23,686 bases of DNA from a virus. This document shows positions 14,258 to 20,940 of the stretch, piece by piece. The stretch lies in IMG/VR virus record IMGVR_UViG_3300046534_000593, positions 1-23,686 of that record. One strand, written 5' to 3'. Within the stretch, counting starts at the first letter, position 1, and each line of letters begins with the position of its first letter. The translations under genes and the position numbers were made by a program. The notes under the pieces are model-generated. The model saw only the letters and a list, made by a program, of their open reading frames with translations, did not search any database and was not told the DNA's origin.

Positions 14258-14662
14258 ATGGTTCAACAATACGTAAAAGCAGTGGATATAGATGGGGTAA
14301 CTTATGACTTTACTGAGTGGTCATGGGGTGACATTGGCATGGACCAACTTGCCAAAATAAACGAATGCACTGCCGAACTGGTCGCTTCGGAAATATTTAA
14401 ATCGTTGGTTTTGAACATTGAAATATCAGGGGATCTTATGGGCCAGCCTGTTGTTAGCACTGACGCCGTTGATGATGCTTTCTTTTCTTTTGACATTGCT
14501 GCGGCTGTGGCTGGGGCAGTTCATGAAATTGAGACCAACTATCATCCCAACTTTATAGAACAGCACAAGGAAGAAACACGCCAGCACATGCTGCTTTTTA
14601 GGGCAAAGTTTGCTGCGCTGGTTGACATCATTGACGCATCGCCCACCTTGAAAGCCCCCTAA
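14258..14662 (+). CDS. Hypothetical acidic accessory protein, moron-like
   Basis: A 134-residue acidic protein. Of two close ATGs (14252 and 14258) I chose the second, because the ribosome site AAAGGGGA of the leader CAACAAAGGGGAATGGCT then has normal spacing, as in the sister cassettes. It has a beta start (QQYVKAVDIDGVTYDFTEW) followed by helices and a C-terminal helix (EETRQHMLLFRAKFAALVDIID). No known family is evident to me. The gene is AT-richer than the capsid genes and is bracketed by exact 20-bp repeats, suggesting acquisition or exchange as a cassette. Confidence 0.68.
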   Translation: MVQQYVKAVDIDGVTYDFTEWSWGDIGMDQLAKINECTAELVASEIFKSLVLNIEISGDLMGQPVVSTDAVDDAFFSFDIAAAVAGAVHEIETNYHPNFIEQHKEETRQHMLLFRAKFAALVDIIDASPTLKAP

Positions 14663-14677
14663 CACCAAGCCCCTTGC
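14658..14677 (+). repeat. 20-bp direct repeat, copy 2
   Basis: Identical to 14187-14206 and again spanning a stop codon (TAA at 14660-14662). Its last four bases (TTGC) form the start of the -35 box of promoter B. Confidence 0.9.
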
Positions 14678-14702
14678 ACTCGGCGCAAAAAGCGTGTATT
14701 TC
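14674..14702 (+). promoter_or_regulatory. Candidate late promoter (copy B)
   Basis: TTGCAC (14674-14679), 17 nt including GCGCAAAAA, then TATTTC (14697-14702). It aligns with promoter A at 7467-7494, and similarity extends downstream to a shared AATTG. It would transcribe the DUF1660-like microgene and, past two terminators, the scaffold and coat genes. Confidence 0.5.
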
Positions 14703-14740
14703 TGTGCTTGAATAATTGTGACTTGCGGGAGGGCAAGAAA

Positions 14741-14866
14741 ATGATGAAGTTTATTTGCGCTATATTTGGGCACAAGCTCATTTACGACATGACCATTGCA
14801 AGCGATCCGGCGTTTGGGAAAATTGACAGGCACGTATGCCGCTGCGGCAAAGTTACAATAACCTAA
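14741..14866 (+). CDS. DUF1660-like microprotein
   Basis: A 41-residue protein below usual gene-calling limits, with a strong ribosome site (GGGAGGG, 8 nt before the ATG). It has the layout of small DUF1660-type prophage proteins: an N-terminal KFICAIFGHKL and a C-terminal VCRCGK, where Cys6, His11, Cys33 and Cys35 could hold zinc. The function of this family is unknown. It lies between promoter B and two terminators, so it would be made even when transcription stops before the coat genes. The start could equally be the second ATG (14744). Confidence 0.7.
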   Translation: MMKFICAIFGHKLIYDMTIASDPAFGKIDRHVCRCGKVTIT

Positions 14867-14888
14867 CACACGAACCAAGATAACCTGC

Positions 14889-14925
14889 CCCGCCTCTCAA
14901 CGATGCGCCTCTGGGCGGGTTTTTT
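14889..14925 (+). terminator. Intrinsic terminator before scaffold gene (first of two)
   Basis: CCCGCC (14889-14894) pairs with GGCGGG (14914-14919) across a 19-nt loop and is followed by six T (14920-14925). It lies 22 nt after the microgene's stop. Confidence 0.6.
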
Positions 14926-14945
14926 ATTACCAAAAATCAAACCAC

Positions 14946-14969
14946 GGCCCTGCATCTGCGGGGCCTTTT
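14946..14969 (+). terminator. Second terminator-like hairpin before scaffold gene
   Basis: GGCCC (14946-14950) pairs with GGGCC (14961-14965), possibly extended by inner GC pairs in the 10-nt loop, followed by TTTT. Weaker than the preceding terminator. The downstream GGCGGGATGC and CGGGAAGC match the leader downstream of terminator A. Confidence 0.5.
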
Positions 14970-15012
14970 GCGCTGGCGGGATGCCTGCGCCTTAACAGCG
15001 GGAAGCTGACCT

Positions 15013-15717
15013 ATGAAAATCGAAGTAACCGACGCCACCACATTGCCCACATGGCTTCAAGGCCACGTGTCTGAAGGCCACCTTGATCTAGGCGCACTTG
15101 CTGCACCAGAGGACGTGAGCGGGCTTAAAACAGCCCTCTCCAAAGAGCGCGGCAATGCTGCGGCTTATAGCAAATACGGCACGCCTGACGAGATTGAGGC
15201 GCGCATTGCTGACCTGACAGACAAAGCCAAGGGCAGCGGCAAAGGCAGCGAAGACGCACAGGCCAAGCTTGACGCAATGAAGGCTGACTACGAGGGCAAG
15301 CTGACCGGCGCAAACGACCGCATGACAAAAATGGTGCAGCGTGGCGCGGCGTCCGACCTCAAGGCAGAACTGGCAAAAGCTGGATTCATTGCGGAATCCA
15401 TTGACGACATCGCATCAAGCGCGATGGGTCGTCTCAAATTTACAGACGACGGCACCGCTCAGGTCATGACATCTGACGGAAAGCCAATGATTGGCAGCGG
15501 TGCCGATCACGGAGCGACCCTAGCCGATCTGGCGAAGGAACTTGCAGCATCCAAATCCTACGCGGTTCGGGATGCTGGCAAGGGCGGCGGCGGGAAGCCT
15601 GCCGGATCAGCGGGCGGGACGCCTGACAAACCCACAGTCACTTGGTCGCAATTCGAGGCAATGTCTCAATCCGACCGAATGACATTTTCAAAATCAGGCG
15701 GCGCAGTCAAAAACTAG
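15013..15717 (+). CDS. Capsid scaffold protein
   Basis: Guides coat assembly and leaves or is lost before maturation. The 234-residue protein is helical and charged, with predicted coiled-coil character around residues 40-125 (starting ALSKERGNAAAYSKYG, through EARIADLTDKAK and AKLDAMKADYEGKL), then a flexible Gly/Ala region (GKGGGGKPAGSAGGTPDKP, about 188-206) and a short helical tail that would bind the coat. Position immediately upstream of the coat gene is the strongest evidence. GCGGGAAGC precedes the ATG. No maturation protease gene is seen nearby, consistent with a P22-like capsid. Confidence 0.8.
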   Translation: MKIEVTDATTLPTWLQGHVSEGHLDLGALAAPEDVSGLKTALSKERGNAAAYSKYGTPDEIEARIADLTDKAKGSGKGSEDAQAKLDAMKADYEGKLTGANDRMTKMVQRGAASDLKAELAKAGFIAESIDDIASSAMGRLKFTDDGTAQVMTSDGKPMIGSGADHGATLADLAKELAASKSYAVRDAGKGGGGKPAGSAGGTPDKPTVTWSQFEAMSQSDRMTFSKSGGAVKN

Positions 15718-15737
15718 CCCGCGAATAGGAGCCACAA

Positions 15738-16895
15738 ATGGTAAACGTACTCACAGACCTTGCAGCCGACATCTACCGCGCTGCTGATATTGTCGGCCGC
15801 GAATTGGTTGGCGTCATTCCATCGGTGACAATTAACGCCGGGTCCGAGGGCGCGGCTTTCGGTGATACCGTGCGCGCAGCATTCACCGCACAGCCGACGC
15901 TCAACGAAACTTACACGCCGTCCATGACCATTCCGCAGGGTGATGACCAGACCGTAGCGAACAAGACAATGACAATCGACAAGGTTGCCAACGTCCAGAT
16001 TCCGTACACTGGCGAGGACATCAAGCACCTGAACAACGGTGCTGGGTATGAAACCGTCTACGGAGATCAGATCGCGCAGGCATTCCGCACAATCACAAAC
16101 AAGATTGAAACGCACGTTGCGCTTCAGTTGTCGCTTGGTTCGTCGCGCGCGATTGGTACGGCTGGCACTACGCCATTCGGATCAAACTTCAACGAGATTG
16201 CAGAACTGCGCCAAATCCTTGTTGACAACGGTATGCCGCTCGACGGCCAAGCAACCGTTGCAATGAACTCTAACGCAGGCGTGAAGTTGCGCAACCTTGC
16301 ACAGTTGCAAAAGGTCAACGAAGCGGGCGGCGAAGAATTGTTGCGCCGGGGTGAATTGCTCAACCTGCAAGGCTTGATGCTCAAAGAGTCGAACGGGATT
16401 GCACAGCACGTCAAAGGTACCGCAGTCAGCGGGCTTGTTAACGGCGCGCTGGCAGTTGGTGATACTGCTGTTGTGTTTGACGGTGCAACGGCTGGCTCAA
16501 CTGGCTACAAGGCCGGCGACGTTGTTACTTTTGCCGCCGATGCCAATAACAAATATGTTGTTGAAACCGGACTTGTTGGAACCTCCGGCACAATCACGCT
16601 TGCCGCACCCGGCCTTCGAGTTGCAATTGCTGACAACAACGCCATCACCGTCTTGAACGACTCCGCCAAAAACATTGTCTTCCACCGCGCTGCTTGCGAG
16701 CTTGTTATTCGCCCGCCTGCAATGCCCCTTGGTGGCGATGCCGCAATCCAGCGCGTTACAGTGCAAGATCCGTTCTCTGGCATTGTTTACGAGATTGCGG
16801 TCTACAACGGCTACGGCAAAAAGATGTTCGACATTACGACTTTCTATGCTGCCAAAGTTTGGAAGCCGGAATTCGTCGCAACCTTGCTCGGTTAA
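15738..16895 (+). CDS. Major capsid protein, P22 coat (gp5) type
   Basis: Main shell subunit with an HK97-like fold. The 385-residue protein begins DLAADIYRAADIVGRELVGVI, has IPYTGEDIKHLNNGAG near 95 and a long helix near 115-135, and contains an extra beta-rich insert at about 226-306 (KGTAVSGLVNGALAVGDTAV to VLND), placed where P22 gp5 carries its insertion domain. It closes with IAVYNGYGKKMFDITTFYAAK, typical of this family. AATAGGAG precedes the ATG. P22 coat is about 430 residues, so this insert is smaller. Confidence 0.9.
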   Translation: MVNVLTDLAADIYRAADIVGRELVGVIPSVTINAGSEGAAFGDTVRAAFTAQPTLNETYTPSMTIPQGDDQTVANKTMTIDKVANVQIPYTGEDIKHLNNGAGYETVYGDQIAQAFRTITNKIETHVALQLSLGSSRAIGTAGTTPFGSNFNEIAELRQILVDNGMPLDGQATVAMNSNAGVKLRNLAQLQKVNEAGGEELLRRGELLNLQGLMLKESNGIAQHVKGTAVSGLVNGALAVGDTAVVFDGATAGSTGYKAGDVVTFAADANNKYVVETGLVGTSGTITLAAPGLRVAIADNNAITVLNDSAKNIVFHRAACELVIRPPAMPLGGDAAIQRVTVQDPFSGIVYEIAVYNGYGKKMFDITTFYAAKVWKPEFVATLLG

Positions 16896-16904
16896 TCTTC
16901 GCAG

Positions 16905-16926
16905 TGGGGCCGGTTCGCTGGCCCCA
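16905..16926 (+). other. Stable hairpin after the coat gene, no T-run
   Basis: TGGGGCCGG (16905-16913) pairs with CTGGCCCCA (16918-16926) over 9 bp around a TTCG loop. No T-run follows, so it is more likely an RNA-stabilising or processing element at the end of the abundant coat message than a terminator. Confidence 0.6.
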
Positions 16927-16953
16927 TCACCAAGGCTAAAATAGGAGCTTACT

Positions 16954-17196
16954 ATGTCAAAAGAAAACATCGGGGCGCTTGGCGGCGACGACCACACGCC
17001 TTCAGACACAGCGATCATCGGGCGGCACACGCGTGGGTTCCAAGTCGCTGTTGCTGGGGCTGTTGCTCTTGGCTATCCTGACGGCACAACTCAGGCGTGG
17101 CCCGCTTGCGTCGCTGGCGTGTTGCACCCGCATGATGGGTTTAACCAAATCTTGGCATCGGGCACAGCTGCAACCGGCATTGTTGTGGCTTACTGA
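16954..17196 (+). CDS. Spike base protein, RCAP_rcc01079 family
   Basis: An 80-residue virion protein. The pattern TPSDTAIIGRHTRGFQVAVAG, then PDGTTQAWP, then VLHPHDGFNQILASGTAATGIVVAY matches the Rhodobacter capsulatus gene transfer agent spike base protein RCAP_rcc01079 (GhsA), part of the head spikes used to bind recipient cells. TAGGAG precedes the ATG. It directly follows the coat gene, and its stop overlaps the next ATG by 1 nt (TGATG), so base and distal protein are likely made together. The match is from memory and not searched. Confidence 0.8.
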   Translation: MSKENIGALGGDDHTPSDTAIIGRHTRGFQVAVAGAVALGYPDGTTQAWPACVAGVLHPHDGFNQILASGTAATGIVVAY

Positions 17197-18011
17197 TGAT
17201 TCTTGGTCTCGGCCTTGGGCTTGGCTTCAGAGTGCAGGCAGGCGGCGGCGCATATTCACCTGCCCCGTTGTTTGCCGCTGGTGAACAGGGCGCGTGGTAT
17301 GATCCGTCGGACTTGTCAACGCTGTTCAAAGGCGATGCCGGGACTGATCCGGTGACTGCTGACGGTGACGCTGTTTCGCGGATGCTTGATAAATCTGGGC
17401 GCGGGAATCATGCGACACAAACCACAGTTGCAAAACGCCCGCTATACCGAACAGGGGCGGGGCTTTCTTGGCTTGAGTTCGACGGGACCGCAGATTCAAT
17501 GATTACGCCGACGATAACGCCCGGAGTTGATAAGCTCCAAACTTTCGCGGGGTTGCTTAAAGCCGACGGCTTGGCAAGAATGATATTGGAAACTTCCTTT
17601 AACGCAGGAAGCAATAACGGCACATTTTACGTTTTGGCGGGGGAGGACAACGCTGCAAGATACACGGCACTCGGCGGCGGAACATCGGCGGGGCCGGTTG
17701 GCAATCGCATTGCTAAAATCCTTACTGCGTCCTCTTATCCTGAGACTGCTGTTATTACATCAACAGCGGACATTGCTGGTGATTCCGTGCATATGAGGAA
17801 AAACGGCGTTGAAGGAACTGCCGCGACTGGTGACATGGGGACGGGCAATTTTCTTGCGTTCCAGATCAACATTGGCGCAAGGCAGCAAGTCTCACTTTTT
17901 CTAAACGGCAATATATATCAGATGATTATTCGCTTTGGCCCTAACCTTTCGGCGGGGGAGATTGACGACGCTGAGACGTTTGTTGCGGGGAAGGCAGGGG
18001 TTGTTCTATGA
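17196..18011 (+). CDS. Lectin-like (LamG/ConA fold) head-spike or fibre protein
   Basis: A 271-residue virion protein. Residues about 30-80 carry GAWYDPSDLSTLFKGDAGTDPVT, then SRMLDKSGRGNHATQTTVAKRP and LEFDGTADSM, the signature of a concanavalin-like/LamG domain seen in many marine phage structural proteins. Such domains bind carbohydrate. Coupled to the spike base gene, it probably forms the distal, cell-binding part of a head spike, like GhsB in the gene transfer agent, though the sequence kinship with GhsB is not established here. The start overlaps the previous stop. Confidence 0.75.
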   Translation: MILGLGLGLGFRVQAGGGAYSPAPLFAAGEQGAWYDPSDLSTLFKGDAGTDPVTADGDAVSRMLDKSGRGNHATQTTVAKRPLYRTGAGLSWLEFDGTADSMITPTITPGVDKLQTFAGLLKADGLARMILETSFNAGSNNGTFYVLAGEDNAARYTALGGGTSAGPVGNRIAKILTASSYPETAVITSTADIAGDSVHMRKNGVEGTAATGDMGTGNFLAFQINIGARQQVSLFLNGNIYQMIIRFGPNLSAGEIDDAETFVAGKAGVVL

Positions 18012-18400
18012 TCCTTACAATTTCAGTGCCGGATTTGCACGTTTCGGACGCCAACCACTACGCGATGGTCCTTGGCTATAGGGCTGCTGATGCGCTCACC
18101 TATGGCCACAGGCTGTGGCTTGATAGTGTCGGCAATGGTTACGCGGCGGCATCGCTTCCAATTTCTGACACGTTCATCGGTACGGCAACGTCATTGCTCG
18201 CACGCCCTACTTGGGACGCTGCACAGATCATTGATATGAGCGCCGCCCGTCGCGCTCAGGCGCTAGTAGTGCTGTGGATATATGGCAGTGCATCAGCCGC
18301 CCCACAGGCAAGCCCTGACGCTATCACGGCCATAGGTGGGATGAACGCGGCGGATGCTCTTGCGCTGATGGGGCTAACATCCGTCATAGAAACAATTTAG
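18008..18400 (+). CDS. Hypothetical structural-region protein
   Basis: A 130-residue protein started by ATGA overlap with the lectin-like gene. Mixed sequence: beta strands at the start (ILTISVPDLH), a middle SLPISDTFIGTATSLLARP, a helix with AARRAQALVVLWIYGS, and a C-terminal Ala-rich helix (AADALALMGL). I do not recognise it. Its position between spike and connector genes suggests a virion or head-tail joining role. Confidence 0.6.
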   Translation: MILTISVPDLHVSDANHYAMVLGYRAADALTYGHRLWLDSVGNGYAAASLPISDTFIGTATSLLARPTWDAAQIIDMSAARRAQALVVLWIYGSASAAPQASPDAITAIGGMNAADALALMGLTSVIETI

Positions 18401-18409
18401 GGCGGCATA

Positions 18410-18901
18410 ATGGCACTTGTAACCACTATTGGCGGCGCGACTTCAGACAGCTACGGCACGCTAGCCGGCTATGAGGACTACGCCGCAGCGCGGGGCTTGA
18501 CGCTTGCCCTGACCGACGCATTGAACGAAATAAACCTGCGCAAGGGCGCAACCGGCCTTGATCGAAAGTTCTCATTCATCGGAATGCAGCAATACCAATT
18601 TCAAGCGCGCGCATGGCCTCGGTTGGTCAACGATCTGGTGGACGACTGGCCGATTGATCCTGACACAATCCCAAATAATATCATCTATGCACAGTTCGAG
18701 TTTGCTTATCTGTTGCAGGGCGGTGTTGATCCATTCGCTACAATCACAACGAGCAGCACGAGCGAAAGCATTAAAGTCGGTCCGATCACGATTTCAGGCG
18801 ACACGCTGCCAACATCAACGCCCCGCTTGGTTGCGCTTGAAGGACTCTTGCGCGGCTACATCAAAGGCGGGCCGGGTATGGCGCGAATGGTTCGGGGCTA
18901 A
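18410..18901 (+). CDS. Head-tail adaptor, DnaT-like (DnaT_2) type
   Basis: A 163-residue protein matching the layout of the family often annotated DnaT-like ssDNA-binding protein, which in phages sits at the adaptor position: SDSYGTLAGYEDYAAARGL near the start, ALNEINLRKGATGLDRKF, QARAWPRL near 67, and IPNNIIYAQFEFAYLL near 90. Those helices resemble HK97 gp6-like adaptors that bind the portal. The name is historical; binding of single-stranded DNA is not implied. GGGCGGCATA precedes the ATG. Confidence 0.75.
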   Translation: MALVTTIGGATSDSYGTLAGYEDYAAARGLTLALTDALNEINLRKGATGLDRKFSFIGMQQYQFQARAWPRLVNDLVDDWPIDPDTIPNNIIYAQFEFAYLLQGGVDPFATITTSSTSESIKVGPITISGDTLPTSTPRLVALEGLLRGYIKGGPGMARMVRG

Positions 18902-19281
18902 TGGCTACACTTGCTCAATATGCTGCAATAACGCTTGCAAAGATCAAATCTAAGCAGCCTGACGCGGTTCAATCTGGAACGGTTCAACAGCCAACCCCTA
19001 GGGCGTCAGGCGGCGGCCCAAGCGATCCTACAGGCGGCACGGCTGGGACTGCCCCTAGCCCTGTCTCTGCTGACATGGCGGTATTTGAGATTGCAGAGCG
19101 TCGCATTGATGGCACAAACATTCAGGCCGGTGATTATCAAGTGATAGTTTGGCCAACATCAATTGAAATAACTCTTGACGACCTCATAATCTGTCAACAG
19201 GGAACTCTTACTATCGCAGTCCTTGGCCGAGTGGCATCAGGCGGCGAAACCGCGCTTTATGACATGGTGTGCCGTGGCTAG
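18901..19281 (+). CDS. Probable head-closure/neck protein
   Basis: A 126-residue protein whose ATG overlaps the adaptor stop by 1 nt (TAATG). A short helix (MATLAQYAAITLAKIK) is followed by a Gly/Pro/Thr-rich linker (about 27-57) and a small beta domain with VIVWPTSIEITLDDLI, then LTIAVLGRVASGGETALYDMVCRG. That ending resembles phage head-closure proteins that end in a strand of type YDI.VR. I infer its role from that and from its place between adaptor and gp10-like genes. An inserted flexible linker is unusual. Confidence 0.6.
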   Translation: MATLAQYAAITLAKIKSKQPDAVQSGTVQQPTPRASGGGPSDPTGGTAGTAPSPVSADMAVFEIAERRIDGTNIQAGDYQVIVWPTSIEITLDDLIICQQGTLTIAVLGRVASGGETALYDMVCRG

Positions 19282-19711
19282 TTTTGAAGATCAGATGCGC
19301 CGCATTGAGATTAACACCGTGCGCAGGCTGGATATGTTTGGGCGTAAGATTGCTTTAGAGCTGTTCAGGCGCGTGATTTACAAAACGCCTGTTGATAGCG
19401 GGCGCGCGCGGGCGAACTGGCAGGTGACAATCGGATCGGCAGCAAGTGGCACAGTTGAGATTGATGACACTAACGGCACAGCCACAATGACAAGGGCAAC
19501 CGCAGCGAGCCGCGGCTTTAGGGCAGGCGATATTATCTACCTGACCAACAACCTGCCCTATATTATGAAGCTGGAAGAAGGCGGTTATCCTGACGGGCCT
19601 AAAACAGTTGGCGGGTTTTCGCGTCAAGCTCCTGCGGGCATGGTCGCGCTGACGGTTCAAGAGTTTGCCATAGTCGTCAATCAAATTCTGGTAGAAGTGA
19701 GAGACACATGA
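19274..19711 (+). CDS. HK97 gp10-like neck/tail protein
   Basis: A 145-residue protein with the family hallmark TPVDSGRARANW (residues 38-49), then IYLTNNLPYIMKLEEGG and a C-terminal helix with MVALTVQEFAIVVNQ. I take GTG at 19274 (VASFEDQMRR), which overlaps the previous stop by 8 nt and gives the usual short N-terminal start; longer ORF starts at 19223 or 19259 would run deep into the preceding gene. The protein completes the head-tail junction. The stop overlaps the next start by ATGA. Confidence 0.82.
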   Translation: MASFEDQMRRIEINTVRRLDMFGRKIALELFRRVIYKTPVDSGRARANWQVTIGSAASGTVEIDDTNGTATMTRATAASRGFRAGDIIYLTNNLPYIMKLEEGGYPDGPKTVGGFSRQAPAGMVALTVQEFAIVVNQILVEVRDT

Positions 19712-20115
19712 GCAATGTAGACAGCGACATCACGCAAGCCCTGAACACGCAAGCCGAGGTCATGATTGCGGCTCTGAGCTATCCTGCAATCTGGGCTGGC
19801 AAAGGCGGTGACACGCCTGCGGTTGAATACGTGACGATCCAGCAATTGCGGAACGACGATGTGCCTCTTGGGTTGTCAGATCAGGTCTACACGCGGCAAG
19901 GGTTTTTAATCATCACGCTGGTTTCTGATCTGGGCATTTACGACGTGGTGGCACGCAAGCGGGCCGGTGCCATTGCGGCGTATTTTAAGCGCGCGCAAAC
20001 ACTCAGTGCAAACGGCACCAAGTTGACAATAGTTGGCGCGACGATCCGCGACGGGCGGCAAGAGGCCCAGCGATGGGAGACGCCCGTTTATATCAGTTAT
20101 AGGAGCCTAACATGA
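19708..20115 (+). CDS. Tail terminator-like protein, DUF4128 type
   Basis: A 135-residue protein that likely caps the tail tube and joins it to the neck. The order of elements fits DUF4128/tail completion proteins: a first helix (SDITQALNTQAEVMIAAL), YPAIWAGKGGDTPAVEYVTI, LIITLVSDLGIYDVVARKRAGAIAAYF, and a closing ETPVYISYRSL strand. It is coupled by ATGA overlaps to genes on both sides. Confidence 0.75.
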   Translation: MSNVDSDITQALNTQAEVMIAALSYPAIWAGKGGDTPAVEYVTIQQLRNDDVPLGLSDQVYTRQGFLIITLVSDLGIYDVVARKRAGAIAAYFKRAQTLSANGTKLTIVGATIRDGRQEAQRWETPVYISYRSLT

Positions 20116-20264
20116 TCAAGAAGAAACCACGCACCGACGAAGCACCGGAAGAGGCACCAGCCGCACCGGAGCGCGTTGCGCTCACAAACAAAGCGGGCGC
20201 AGGGGCAACCCCACTCGCACAAGACGTTGAAGCCTGGCTAAGCATCGGCTGGTATCGCGTTTAG
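20112..20264 (+). CDS. Small basic/Ala-Pro-rich protein at end of connector operon
   Basis: A 50-residue ORF too short for many gene callers, started by ATGA overlap with the tail-terminator gene. It has a basic start (IKKKPRTDE), an Ala/Pro/Glu-rich middle (EAPEEAPAAPERVAL) and a C-terminal motif VEAWLSIGWYRV. Short proteins with a WL..GW ending at this location are familiar from alphaproteobacterial phages; their role is unknown to me. Terminator-like structures begin right after its stop. Confidence 0.6.
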   Translation: MIKKKPRTDEAPEEAPAAPERVALTNKAGAGATPLAQDVEAWLSIGWYRV

Positions 20265-20270
20265 AAATAC

Positions 20271-20309
20271 CCAACGCTCGCGGGTAGCCTGACGGCAAAG
20301 CGGGTTTTT
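20271..20309 (+). terminator. Terminator-like structure 1 after connector operon
   Basis: CC-aa-CGCT (20271-20278) can pair with AGCGGG (20299-20304) with an AA bulge; an inner GCC/GGC stem adds stability; five T follow (20305-20309). It lies 7 nt downstream of the small gene's stop. Confidence 0.4.
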
Positions 20310-20327
20310 CCCTAAATCTGAAACAAG

Positions 20328-20345
20328 CCCCGCGAGCGGGGTTTT
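20328..20345 (+). terminator. Intrinsic terminator 2 before tail tube gene
   Basis: CCCCG (20328-20332) and CGGGG (20337-20341) form a tight stem-loop with a CGAG loop, followed by TTTT. The 5' half (CCCGCGAGCG, 20329-20338) is the exact complement of CGCTCGCGGG at 20275-20284, so a longer alternative hairpin can replace it. Confidence 0.6.
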
Positions 20346-20366
20346 AGTGCTTTGAAAGGCAATAAA

Positions 20367-20858
20367 ATGACGACTTCAAACCAAATCGGTATTACGCTTT
20401 ACGGCGTGGCGGGTGTACCATCTGCGAACACAAGCACGGCTTTTGAGGCGCTTACATTTGTGCAGTTGAAAAAGACGCAACTCTTGCCCAATTTTGGAGT
20501 GGCCCACAGCAACATTGACGTTTCTGACCTCGGCACTGGCTTTACATCGGGCGTAAAAGGGGCCGGCACTGGCAACGACTCTCCGTTTACTTTCCACGGC
20601 GATGGCGCTGACACTGGCATGGCAACGGCGATTGTGGCGGCTGGCGCTGACGCAGGGCTGTATTCTTTGAAGATCGTCAAAGGCACTGGCACAGACTCCG
20701 GCGACGGCCCTGCACCAGTCACAGGCGACGTTGTGGAGTATGCGCAGGGCTACTTGCACACGTTTGTCCTCAACCCCAAGGATGACGCATCCTTTGAGGG
20801 CGGGTCAATCAATTTCAAACAGAACGCAAAGACCATCACTGCGACTGAGCCTGCCTAA
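20367..20858 (+). CDS. Major tail tube protein
   Basis: A 163-residue protein, Gly/Ala/Asp-rich with few charged helices, typical of a tail tube subunit. It begins MTTSNQIGITLYGVAG, contains NFGVAHSNIDVSDLGTGF, and ends ASFEGGSINFKQNAKTITATEPA. I chose ATG 20367, with AAAGG 7 nt upstream, over a TTG at 20352. Position between the tail terminator and chaperone genes supports the call; the family is assigned by context and composition, not by a specific motif. Confidence 0.75.
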   Translation: MTTSNQIGITLYGVAGVPSANTSTAFEALTFVQLKKTQLLPNFGVAHSNIDVSDLGTGFTSGVKGAGTGNDSPFTFHGDGADTGMATAIVAAGADAGLYSLKIVKGTGTDSGDGPAPVTGDVVEYAQGYLHTFVLNPKDDASFEGGSINFKQNAKTITATEPA

Positions 20859-20863
20859 CTAAT

Positions 20864-20910
20864 CCGCTTCGGCGGTAGGGGGCGGCGCGGTTTGGTTCGC
20901 CCGTCGCCCC
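20864..20910 (+). other. Two hairpins after the tail tube gene, no T-run
   Basis: CCGC-TTCG-GCGG (20864-20875) is a small hairpin with a classic cUUCGg loop. Next, GGGGCGGCG (20879-20887) pairs with CGTCGCCCC (20902-20910) in a 9-bp stem. As after the coat gene, no T-run follows; they probably protect the abundant tube message. Confidence 0.55.
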
Positions 20911-20940
20911 TGCTTTGAACCAGAACCAAAGGATTAAACA

